DNA of 19,345 nt, from contig DFBI01000024.1 in NCBI GenBank assembly GCA_002367335.1, positions 1,069 through 20,413 on the forward strand. The letters are read 5' to 3'. Origin of the DNA: Syntrophaceae bacterium UBA3084 (GTDB taxonomy: Bacteria > Desulfobacterota > Syntrophia > Syntrophales > UBA6807). Every line of letters starts with the position of its first letter. Position 1 is the stretch's first letter. Under the pieces are notes generated by a model that worked only from the letters and a program-made list of their open reading frames with translations, was not told the origin of the DNA and did not search any database. The position numbers were made by a program, and so were the translations under genes. Below, in pieces: positions 1-6,727 of the stretch.

Positions 1-584
1 ACCTTATTCCAGATGATTCTCTTATCATCTTCAGCTTCCATCTTAACATAACCCGTTGGGCATACATAAGCACATGCACCACAGCCGATGCAGGAATTTG
101 GATCGAATTCAATTTGAGGATCTTCCAGATCACGACCCGGTCCCCTGTCCTGAAATGTAAGGGCGCTGACACCGACGATTTCCCTGCATGCTCTGACACA
201 TAGCCCGCAAAGGATGCAGTCGTGTTCTTCCCCCTTTTCTTCAAAGACATCCACTCCCACCTTCTCTGCAATTTCTCTTACGGCTTCAGTTTCGGGGTAT
301 TTATAATAGAGCAACTCTGCAGCCATCTTACGGCTTTCAAGTGCTTTGCTTGAATTTGTCTTAATCTCCATCCCGTTTTCAACCGCTGTATTGCAGGAGG
401 TTGCAAGCTGCCATTTTCCATTTGTTTTTACTTCAACCGTACAGAGACGGCAGGCGCCGAATGGGCTGAGATCATCATGGTGACATAGAGTCGGAATATC
501 CAGTTTCAAATCCCGGGCATTTTCCAGTATAGTAGAACCATCCTTTGCCTTAACCTTTCGCCCATCTATAACTATATTAACCAT
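1..584 (-). CDS. Ferredoxin-like subunit with one 2Fe-2S and two 4Fe-4S motifs (partial, 3' end outside window)
   Basis: Reading the minus strand from ATG at 584 gives 194 residues without a stop, so the gene continues past the left edge. A purine-rich ribosome site (AAGGGGA) lies just upstream. Residues 1-75 form a plant-type 2Fe-2S domain with Cys34, 45, 48 and 64. A linker follows, then 4Fe-4S motifs at Cys123/126/129/133 and Cys165/168/171/175 (CIGCGACAYVCP). The arrangement resembles the N-terminal part of NuoG, HoxU or the iron-sulfur region of formate dehydrogenase/hydrogenase subunits. However, the usual His-Cys3 segment between the 2Fe-2S and 4Fe-4S domains is not recognisable. It is the last visible gene of the por operon, 42 bases after the flavoprotein gene. 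I infer that it carries electrons between that flavoprotein and another partner. Whether it is a short ferredoxin subunit or the start of a large catalytic protein cannot be seen here. Confidence 0.85.
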   Translation of the reverse strand, partial: MVNIVIDGRKVKAKDGSTILENARDLKLDIPTLCHHDDLSPFGACRLCTVEVKTNGKWQLATSCNTAVENGMEIKTNSSKALESRKMAAELLYYKYPETEAVREIAEKVGVDVFEEKGEEHDCILCGLCVRACREIVGVSALTFQDRGPGRDLEDPQIEFDPNSCIGCGACAYVCPTGYVKMEAEDDKRIIWNK

Positions 585-626
585 TACATTCCCCTTACTT
601 GTTGTGTATAATTTTAAATATGATGA

Positions 627-2555
627 TCAAACGGCTTTCTGCCAGACTACAACCCTGTAACACCTGAGACAGCGCTGTGCTTCATTCATCGCTTGTGACT
701 TATCGAATCCACCTTCGATCTCGGCAAAATCGCCGGTTCTTTTTCTTTTATCCAGAAAACTGACATTGTTTACCGCGCTTTTACTAATGAAGGCCTGTCC
801 ACGATGTTTTGTTAAATCCACATCTGTGAAAGAAACCCTGCCGTCAAAATGATTCCCCTGAATATAACAATCGATACTTTTGGCAACTTCATTACCTGCA
901 TTAAGAGCCTCTATTAAAGTTGCGGGGCCGGTAACACAATCACCGCCGGCAAAGATACCCTTTATATTTGTCATGTAAGTCTCAGGATCAGCCTTTATGG
1001 TTCCCCATGCTGTAGAGCCAAGCTTTTTCTTATTCTTTACAACGGGCAGTGCCGGGCTTTGACCTATCGCAGCTATTATCATATCCGCATCGATTGTGAA
1101 CTCTGAACCTTTGACAGGAACGGGCCTTTTCCTTCCGCTTTCGTCAGGCTTACCAAGTTTCATCCTTACACATCTTGCAGATTTGAATTTCCCGTCTTTT
1201 ACCAGGATCTCTACAGGTGCTGTAAGATATTTAATGGTTACGCCTTCTTCTTCAGATCCTTCTATCTCTTCTTCTCTCGCGGGCATTTCAGTACGGGATC
1301 TTCTGTAAACGATCTCCACGTCTTTAAATCCGAGCCTTACGCAACTGCGGGCACAATCAATGGCAACATCACCACCACCGATGATTATGACCTTCTTCCT
1401 GGATTCGATCTTTTTCCCAAGGTTCAAATCTCTCAGAAACTCAACGCCGTCGACAAAACCTTCACATTCCTGATCTTCTCCTTTGACCCCCATATTTTTC
1501 CCCTGATGGGCGCCCACAGCAACAAAGACAGCTTTGTAACCCTGTTTCTGCAGTTTCCCAAAGTCGAGTTCGTCAACTTGAACATTTAATTTGATCTCCA
1601 CCCCCATCCTCTTGATTAAATTAATCTCATGATTAAGGATGTCTGAGGGGAGACGATATTCGGGGATTCCTGCGGCGGCCATCCCTCCGGCCCTGGGCAA
1701 AGACTCAAAAATTGTTACGCCATAGCCTATTGAACGAAGGTTATAGGCAGCCGCAAGCCCTGCCGGGCCTGCTCCTATGATGGCGACATTTTCTTCTTTT
1801 TCGCTTGCGGGAGTACCAAGAGAACTGGCTCCATTCTGAAGATCAAAATCTGCGGCAGCTTTTTTTAGAAGTCTAATGGCCAGCGGCTCATCAATATCTT
1901 TGCGTACACAAGCCTCTTCACAGGGATGCGTGCAGACACGTCCTACAACACCGGGCAGGATGCAATCCTCACGAATCAGGTTGAGGGAATCGCCGAATTT
2001 ATTATTCCTGATCAATTCTATATAACCGGGGATATCAAGACCGGCCGGACATGCCTCAATGCAGGGAGCCGTTACGACAGTTGAATATTCCCTGTCCTCA
2101 ATCTTCTTTTCCCCCTTCATGAGAGAGATAAAATCAGATTTGTAGTGTTTAATGGCATCCAGAATGGGGAAAAGGGCGGATTGACCGAAAGCACACTTTG
2201 CGTTTGCAGATACTTCCCTGACAATTTTTTCCATTTCATCAAGGATTTCCTTATCTCCAAACCCTTCAATCATTAACTCAAACATATCCATGAGCTTGTC
2301 AATGCCAATCATGCAAACGGAGCATTCACCGCATGATATTTTTCTTATCTCTTTCAAATAATTCAGGGTCAGGGACAGGATATCCGCCTTTTTATTCATT
2401 GCTACCAGACCATTCCAACCCATAAGGGCCGTTGCTTTTTCTCCGCCTGACATTTCAGGAAATTTAATATCAGCGGATTTGGAGGTCTTGGAAACGTTAC
2501 CCTTCCTGTTATCCACAATCTTGCCATTCCAACTGCTAAATGCAACTCTATCCAT
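627..2555 (-). CDS. NuoF-type iron-sulfur domain fused to GltD/NfnB-like FAD/NAD(P) oxidoreductase
   Basis: This 642-residue protein has three parts. Residues about 50-145 match the C-terminal iron-sulfur domain of NuoF, with SCGECSVC (Cys75, 78, 81) and Cys121. The FMN- and NADH-binding domain of true NuoF is absent. Residues about 160-240 are the double 4Fe-4S domain of glutamate synthase small subunits and dihydropyrimidine dehydrogenase (Cys165, 169, 198, 208, 212, 216). From 255 onward comes a two-dinucleotide-fold flavoprotein: FAD site GAGPAG at 261-266, NAD(P) site GGGDVA at 393-398, and the late FAD motif GGDCVTGPATLIEA. A CLRC pair (629/632) sits near the C-terminus. The start ATG follows AAGGTGG. 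The gene lies 42 bases after porB and before the ferredoxin-like gene. I infer electron transfer between reduced ferredoxin or Por and NAD(P). Bifurcation is possible but unproven. Confidence 0.85.
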   Translation of the reverse strand: MDRVAFSSWNGKIVDNRKGNVSKTSKSADIKFPEMSGGEKATALMGWNGLVAMNKKADILSLTLNYLKEIRKISCGECSVCMIGIDKLMDMFELMIEGFGDKEILDEMEKIVREVSANAKCAFGQSALFPILDAIKHYKSDFISLMKGEKKIEDREYSTVVTAPCIEACPAGLDIPGYIELIRNNKFGDSLNLIREDCILPGVVGRVCTHPCEEACVRKDIDEPLAIRLLKKAAADFDLQNGASSLGTPASEKEENVAIIGAGPAGLAAAYNLRSIGYGVTIFESLPRAGGMAAAGIPEYRLPSDILNHEINLIKRMGVEIKLNVQVDELDFGKLQKQGYKAVFVAVGAHQGKNMGVKGEDQECEGFVDGVEFLRDLNLGKKIESRKKVIIIGGGDVAIDCARSCVRLGFKDVEIVYRRSRTEMPAREEEIEGSEEEGVTIKYLTAPVEILVKDGKFKSARCVRMKLGKPDESGRKRPVPVKGSEFTIDADMIIAAIGQSPALPVVKNKKKLGSTAWGTIKADPETYMTNIKGIFAGGDCVTGPATLIEALNAGNEVAKSIDCYIQGNHFDGRVSFTDVDLTKHRGQAFISKSAVNNVSFLDKRKRTGDFAEIEGGFDKSQAMNEAQRCLRCYRVVVWQKAV

Positions 2556-2597
2556 TGTTAAGCCACCTTATTATGTGTTTTATATGCGGGGAGGGAT

Positions 2598-3575
2598 TTA
2601 TTCAAACAATCCCCACTCAAATTCCAAATCTGACCAGGAGTGTAAACCATGCACTTTATCCAGCAATTTGTTATATTCCTGTGAGACCCTGGCCTGGATT
2701 TTCTCTGTCTGTTCCGGTGTAAGATGACGGAAACGACCCTGGCGCTTAAGATAATCTTCAATAGGCCTTAACTCGTCCACTTCAATAGTTATCTTATATT
2801 TACCATCTTCCACCTCATAAAGAGGAAACATACCGGTTTCGACTGCCAGACGTCCCAGTTTGATTGTCTCCTCGGAAGCGCTTCTCCATCCTGTCGGACA
2901 AACCGAGAGACAGTGGATATACGAAGGTCCTTTAACTTTCCTGGCCTTTTTAACTTTATTCATGAAATCAAAAGGATAACTGGGACTTGCCGTAGCAACA
3001 TAAGGCACGTTGTGGGCAACCATGATTTCGGCAACATTCTTCTTCCATGTCTGTTGACCCTGAATTACCTTGCCCGCAGGTGAAGTCGTTGTGGCTGCTC
3101 CCATGGGAGTTCCACTGGAACGCTGAATACCCGTGTTCATGTAAGCCTCATTATCAAAACAGACAAAGAGCATATCGTGCCCTCTCTCCATAGCTCCCGA
3201 GAGGGCCTGCATACCGATATCCATGGTACCACCGTCACCGGCGATTGCCACCGTTTTTACATCCCGGTCCGGAATCCTTCCCTTTCTTCTCAATGCTTTT
3301 AATCCGGCCTCAACACCGGAACCTACCGCCGCGGCATTCTCAAACGCGAGATGTATCCATGGCAACTCCCACGCAGTCGTGGGGTAAAAACTTGCAATAA
3401 CTTCCATACAACCCGTTGCGTTGGCAATAACCGTATCGGGCCCAAGCGCCTTGCACATTAAACGAATTGCCAGTGCCTCGCCACATCCCTGACATGCCCT
3501 GTGCCCTGGACAGAAATACTCTTTCTTGTCTATCAGTCTCGGGGCAAATAAATCAAAGTTCTCTATAATGCTCAT
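2598..3575 (-). CDS. porB: 2-oxoacid (probably pyruvate):ferredoxin oxidoreductase, beta subunit
   Basis: This is the thiamine-pyrophosphate subunit of the anaerobic enzyme that converts pyruvate and CoA to acetyl-CoA, CO2 and reduced ferredoxin, or the reverse. The 325 residues match the length of the family's four-subunit form. The N-terminus holds CPGHRACQGCGEAL (Cys22, 28, 31) and Cys56 in ATGCMEV. A further Cys lies in SVCPTGW. Cys28/31/56 and the last Cys are the expected ligands of the subunit's 4Fe-4S cluster. The TPP-binding motif runs from GDGGTMDIG to FDNEAYMNTG. Its start overlaps the porA stop by one base (TAATG), implying translational coupling. Valine or other 2-oxoacid oxidoreductases are close relatives. 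Pyruvate is favoured by subunit lengths and gene order, but the substrate cannot be proved from sequence. Confidence 0.9.
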   Translation of the reverse strand: MSIIENFDLFAPRLIDKKEYFCPGHRACQGCGEALAIRLMCKALGPDTVIANATGCMEVIASFYPTTAWELPWIHLAFENAAAVGSGVEAGLKALRRKGRIPDRDVKTVAIAGDGGTMDIGMQALSGAMERGHDMLFVCFDNEAYMNTGIQRSSGTPMGAATTTSPAGKVIQGQQTWKKNVAEIMVAHNVPYVATASPSYPFDFMNKVKKARKVKGPSYIHCLSVCPTGWRSASEETIKLGRLAVETGMFPLYEVEDGKYKITIEVDELRPIEDYLKRQGRFRHLTPEQTEKIQARVSQEYNKLLDKVHGLHSWSDLEFEWGLFE

Positions 3576-4750
3576 TATCCCCTCACTCCATAATATTCAT
3601 AATCTTTAATAATTCCTTTTTTGCCTGCCTTTGCGGCATCTTCGATGAGTTTCATAAAATCTTTTACCGTAACATCTCTTCCACCAAGGCCTATAATGGA
3701 ATTATAAACCAGTGGACGTTCTTTTTCATTGTACAGCGCCGATTTTACTTCCGCAAAGACCGGGCCGCCGGGTCCGCCAAAGGAAACCGCACGATCCGTA
3801 ACGATCAGCGATTTCGCCTTCTTCACTACCGCTTTCAGTTCCTCAAAGGGGAAAGGTCTCCAGAGTCTTAATTTAACCAGGCCAACACGCATTCCCTTCT
3901 TGCGCAGCTCATCTATTGCTATCTCAGCTGTTTCACCCATGGACCCCATGGTCAACAATAAAATTTCCGCATCTTCCGCCAGATAAGTTTCAACCGGCTT
4001 ATAACGACGGCCAAACATCTTCTCCCACTCGTCCCATACCTTAAATATAGTTTTCTTTGAATTTATCAAGGCCTCGTCCTGGGACTTCCTGGACTCCGCA
4101 TAAATTTCCGGCATACCAAGGGTTCCCATGGAAATCGGATGATCGGGATGAAGTGTCGCAAAAGGCTTGCGCACCGGGAGAAATTTATTTACCTCTTTCT
4201 GATCCGGGAATTCAATAAGTTCAACCGTGTGTGTCAGTTGGAAACCATCCATATTCAGGCAAATGGGAAGCATGACATCATCGTCTTCGGCAATTTTGAA
4301 GGATTGGATCGTCATGTCTACCACTTCCTGGCCGTTCTCCGCGAAAAAAACGATCCATCCCGCGTCTCTCTGGGGCATAATGTCTGAGTGATCATTCCAT
4401 ATATTGATGGGTCCTGATATTGCCCTGTTGGCATTTGCCATAACGACGGGAAGCCTCATGGCAGAAACTATAGGCAATATTTCATGCATGTACATCAGGC
4501 CCTGGGAACTGGTGGCCGTATAGACCCTTGCTCCTGTTGCCGAAGCGCCGGACACACAACTGATCGATGTATGCTCAGATTCGACCGTGACAAACTCCGC
4601 ATCAATCCTCCCGTCAGCAACAATATCAGACAGGTGTTCCGCAATATGAGATTGAGGAGTAATCGGATAGACGGCTGCCATGTCGATATTACACAGCCCC
4701 ACCGCCTCTGCCGCAGCAATTCCTACTTCCATACCAACTTGTTTAGCCAT
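3575..4750 (-). CDS. porA: 2-oxoacid (probably pyruvate):ferredoxin oxidoreductase, alpha subunit
   Basis: At 391 residues this has the typical length of the alpha subunit in heterotetrameric pyruvate:ferredoxin oxidoreductases. The N-terminal part includes the family's YPITPQS motif, ESEHTSISCVSGASATGAR and TSSQGLMYMHE, the half that completes the TPP site with PorB. The NDHSDIMPQRDAGWI segment is the conserved loop that normally contacts substrate. The C-terminal part (TMGSMGETA, LRLWRPFPFEEL) is the transketolase C-terminal-like domain. The ATG lies two bases after the porD stop, and its ribosome site (GAGGAGGG) is embedded in the end of porD, so the genes are tightly coupled. The protein is cytoplasmic. 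Confidence 0.92.
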   Translation of the reverse strand: MAKQVGMEVGIAAAEAVGLCNIDMAAVYPITPQSHIAEHLSDIVADGRIDAEFVTVESEHTSISCVSGASATGARVYTATSSQGLMYMHEILPIVSAMRLPVVMANANRAISGPINIWNDHSDIMPQRDAGWIVFFAENGQEVVDMTIQSFKIAEDDDVMLPICLNMDGFQLTHTVELIEFPDQKEVNKFLPVRKPFATLHPDHPISMGTLGMPEIYAESRKSQDEALINSKKTIFKVWDEWEKMFGRRYKPVETYLAEDAEILLLTMGSMGETAEIAIDELRKKGMRVGLVKLRLWRPFPFEELKAVVKKAKSLIVTDRAVSFGGPGGPVFAEVKSALYNEKERPLVYNSIIGLGGRDVTVKDFMKLIEDAAKAGKKGIIKDYEYYGVRG

Positions 4751-4752
4751 TC

Positions 4753-5043
4753 TTATCCCTCCTCAACCATTTTTATGGCGCCCGGCCAGCATTCGAGTGC
4801 ACAGATTCCACACCCCTTGCAATAATCAAGATCCGCCCTGAAGAACCCCTCGTCATCCTGAGAGACACATCCCTCCGGGCAGAAAATATAGCAGACGCCA
4901 CACTTGATACACTTTGAATCATCCCACACAGGACGTTGTGCTTTCCAGCTCCCCGTATGGTAACTCCTTGCACTTGCAGGTTCGAACACCATACAACCGG
5001 GATTTATCTCCTGCCAGGTTTCAGGCCATTTTTTCTTTTTCAT
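4753..5043 (-). CDS. porD: 2-oxoacid:ferredoxin oxidoreductase, delta (ferredoxin) subunit
   Basis: This small protein of 96 residues carries two 4Fe-4S motifs of bacterial ferredoxin type: CIKCGVCYIFCPEGC and CKGCGICALECWPGA. It is the electron-wiring subunit that takes electrons from the cluster in PorB and hands them to external ferredoxin or the neighbouring iron-sulfur proteins. The N-terminal extension, including VFEPASARSYHTGSWK, is typical of PorD rather than free ferredoxins. It lies 15 bases after porG and two bases before porA. Confidence 0.92.
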   Translation of the reverse strand: MKKKKWPETWQEINPGCMVFEPASARSYHTGSWKAQRPVWDDSKCIKCGVCYIFCPEGCVSQDDEGFFRADLDYCKGCGICALECWPGAIKMVEEG

Positions 5044-5058
5044 AGGTAAACCTCAAAA

Positions 5059-5616
5059 TTAATTAGCTGATTTAGATATTTTCACTTCTTTATAAGCCCT
5101 TTTAAAGGCATTTATGTTTTTCGGCGCTAACCTTCCAAATCTTTCTTCCAGGGGGGCTTCCAGTGATTTTGCCTTTATTAAATCTACTACCTTAACAAGG
5201 GCTCCAAGCATCGTCGTATTCGTTATGGGAACGCCCAGTTCCTGCCAGGCTATTTTCGACGCATCCACCGTAGCAACGGCTCCCTTAAAATTCAGTTCTT
5301 TTCCTACCTCTTCAGGTGATTTCTGGGTATTGACAATGAGTATGCCATCCGGTTTCAACCCTTCCAGGACATTAACCAGGCCTACAAGGCTTGGATCAAG
5401 AACAACAACCACATCAGGATCATAGATAGCTGACCTTACCTTTATTCGCTTATCGTCAATCCGGTTAAACGCCGCCACAGGAGCTCCTCTTCTTTCAGGA
5501 CCAAAGCTGGGGAAACCCTGGGCATACTTTCCTTCTTTAATGGCGGCCAGCGCAAGCATCTCTATTGATGTTACCGCACCCTGACCTCCTCTTCCATGCC
5601 ACCTTATTTCGATCAT
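5059..5616 (-). CDS. porG: 2-oxoacid:ferredoxin oxidoreductase, gamma subunit
   Basis: This 185-residue protein starts with the gamma-subunit signature RWHGRGGQGAVTS (from about residue 5), the glycine-rich loop that binds the CoA part of the substrate complex. QGFPSFGPERRGAPVAAF is also characteristic. The remaining sequence covers the whole Pfam POR gamma domain. It is the first gene of the por operon, with AAGGGAGA upstream of its ATG and a promoter-like pair at 5665-5692. The order gamma-delta-alpha-beta is the one known from Thermotoga maritima. Confidence 0.92.
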   Translation of the reverse strand: MIEIRWHGRGGQGAVTSIEMLALAAIKEGKYAQGFPSFGPERRGAPVAAFNRIDDKRIKVRSAIYDPDVVVVLDPSLVGLVNVLEGLKPDGILIVNTQKSPEEVGKELNFKGAVATVDASKIAWQELGVPITNTTMLGALVKVVDLIKAKSLEAPLEERFGRLAPKNINAFKRAYKEVKISKSAN

Positions 5617-5664
5617 CCGGTAATTCTCCCTTAAACTGCGTTATTTGAGAACAATAGCTCTGCT

Positions 5665-5692
5665 ATTTAATATATCTGATATTTACTGTCAA
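5665..5692 (-). promoter_or_regulatory. Probable promoter of the por operon
   Basis: On the minus strand a perfect -35 TTGACA (5687-5692) is followed after 16 bases by TTAAAT (5665-5670), four of six matches to the -10 consensus. The predicted start near 5658 would leave a leader of about 40 bases before porG. A palindrome AATAGC-TCT-GCTATT (5653-5667) overlaps the -10 and the predicted start, and could be an operator. This rests on motif reading only. Confidence 0.5.
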
Positions 5693-5737
5693 TATTTTTT
5701 TGAGAAAAATTCTTCAACGAGTGGGATGGATATTATT

Positions 5738-6340
5738 CTACACCCCCCGGCGGAACTCAATGGCCTTTGCCATGGTCATTTTATCCGTGTATCTGAGATC
5801 ACCCCCGACGGGAACTCCGAGAGCAATCCTCGTAATTTTTACATCTTTCCCTTTCAAAAGTTTTGCAATAAGTAAAGCGGTTGATTCGCCCTTCACGCTT
5901 GGATTGGTTGCTAAGATAACCTCTTTAACACTGTCTTTTGAAACTCTGTCTAATAATTCCTGCAGCCTCAGTTTATCCGGGCCTATTCCGTCAATAGGTG
6001 AAAGCAATCCATGAAGCACATGGTAGGTACCTTTGAAACTCTCGCTCTCTTCCACAGCCGCCAATGAATCCGGGTCAGAAACGACACAAATAATCTCCTT
6101 GTTCCTTGTAGTATCTCTACAAATATCACAGAGTTCCCGATCTGCCAGATTAAAACATACGGGACACAAACGAATTTTCTTTTTAACTTCAACAATGCTT
6201 TCAGCAAGTCTGATTGCATCTTTCTCAGGAGAGGTCAGAATAAATAACGCCAATCTTGTTGCCGTCTTTTCTCCAACTCCGGGGAAATTGCTCAGCTCTT
6301 TAATAAGACATCGAATCGGAAGTGCGTAACCTGTTGTCAT
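5738..6340 (-). CDS. recR: Recombination mediator protein RecR
   Basis: RecR works with RecF/RecO to load RecA on gapped single-stranded DNA. The 200 residues match the family length. A helix-hairpin-helix segment (NFPGVGEKTATRLA, about 18-31) is followed by the Cys4 zinc finger (Cys59, 62, 71, 74). A Toprim domain then contains VVSDPDSLAAVEES and the stretch ATNPSVKGESTALLI. The C-terminal YTDKMTMAKAIEFRR is typical. It starts 13 bases after the ybaB stop, in the conserved dnaX-ybaB-recR order. Confidence 0.96.
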   Translation of the reverse strand: MTTGYALPIRCLIKELSNFPGVGEKTATRLALFILTSPEKDAIRLAESIVEVKKKIRLCPVCFNLADRELCDICRDTTRNKEIICVVSDPDSLAAVEESESFKGTYHVLHGLLSPIDGIGPDKLRLQELLDRVSKDSVKEVILATNPSVKGESTALLIAKLLKGKDVKITRIALGVPVGGDLRYTDKMTMAKAIEFRRGV

Positions 6341-6353
6341 ATCGGGGAGACCT

Positions 6354-6671
6354 CTACGTTAATCCGGGAATATTGAGATTGAGCCCACCCGTAATCTTTG
6401 ACATTTCCTCCGCCGACATCTCCTGAGCTTTACGGATTCCCTCGCTTACTGCTGCCACAATCAAATCCTGAAGCATCTCGATATCTTTTGGGTCAACGAC
6501 TTCTTTTTCGATTTTTAAGGACACAAGTTCAAATTTTCCGTTTACTACAGCGGTTACCATTCCTCCCCCGGAAGTGGCCTCCACTGTTTGCGATGCCAGA
6601 CCTTCCTGAGCGCGCATCATTTTTTCCTGCATTTGCTGGGCCTGCTTCATAAGTTTTTGAAAATTGGCCAA
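6354..6671 (-). CDS. ybaB: YbaB/EbfC family nucleoid-associated protein (TTG start)
   Basis: This small DNA-binding protein typically lies between dnaX and recR. I choose TTG at 6671, giving 105 residues that begin (M)ANFQKLMKQAQQMQEKM, the usual family N-terminus. AGGAGG at 6681-6686 sits nine bases before this TTG. An in-frame TTG further out at 6698 would place that ribosome site inside the coding region (as Arg-Arg) and has no site of its own, so it is rejected. Family features include the long N-terminal helix, VEATSGGGMVTAVVNGKFE and DLIVAAVSEGIRKA. Confidence 0.93.
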   Translation of the reverse strand: MANFQKLMKQAQQMQEKMMRAQEGLASQTVEATSGGGMVTAVVNGKFELVSLKIEKEVVDPKDIEMLQDLIVAAVSEGIRKAQEMSAEEMSKITGGLNLNIPGLT

Positions 6672-6680
6672 TTTTTTATA

Positions 6681-6686
6681 CCTCCT
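6681..6686 (-). promoter_or_regulatory. Ribosome binding site deciding the ybaB start
   Basis: A perfect AGGAGG on the minus strand is followed by nine bases and then TTG at 6671. Its position rules out the longer reading frame that would start at 6698. Confidence 0.8.
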
Positions 6687-6727
6687 GTTTGAAATCAATA
6701 ATTAATTATAATTACTCCCCAATCTTT

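Noticed and set aside
3729..4825. Plus-strand frames opposite porA and porB, some over 80 residues
   Set aside because: No recognisable motifs; they lie wholly inside strongly supported por genes on the other strand.
5693..5737. T-rich stretch downstream of recR as an intrinsic terminator
   Set aside because: No convincing GC-rich stem precedes the run on the minus strand.
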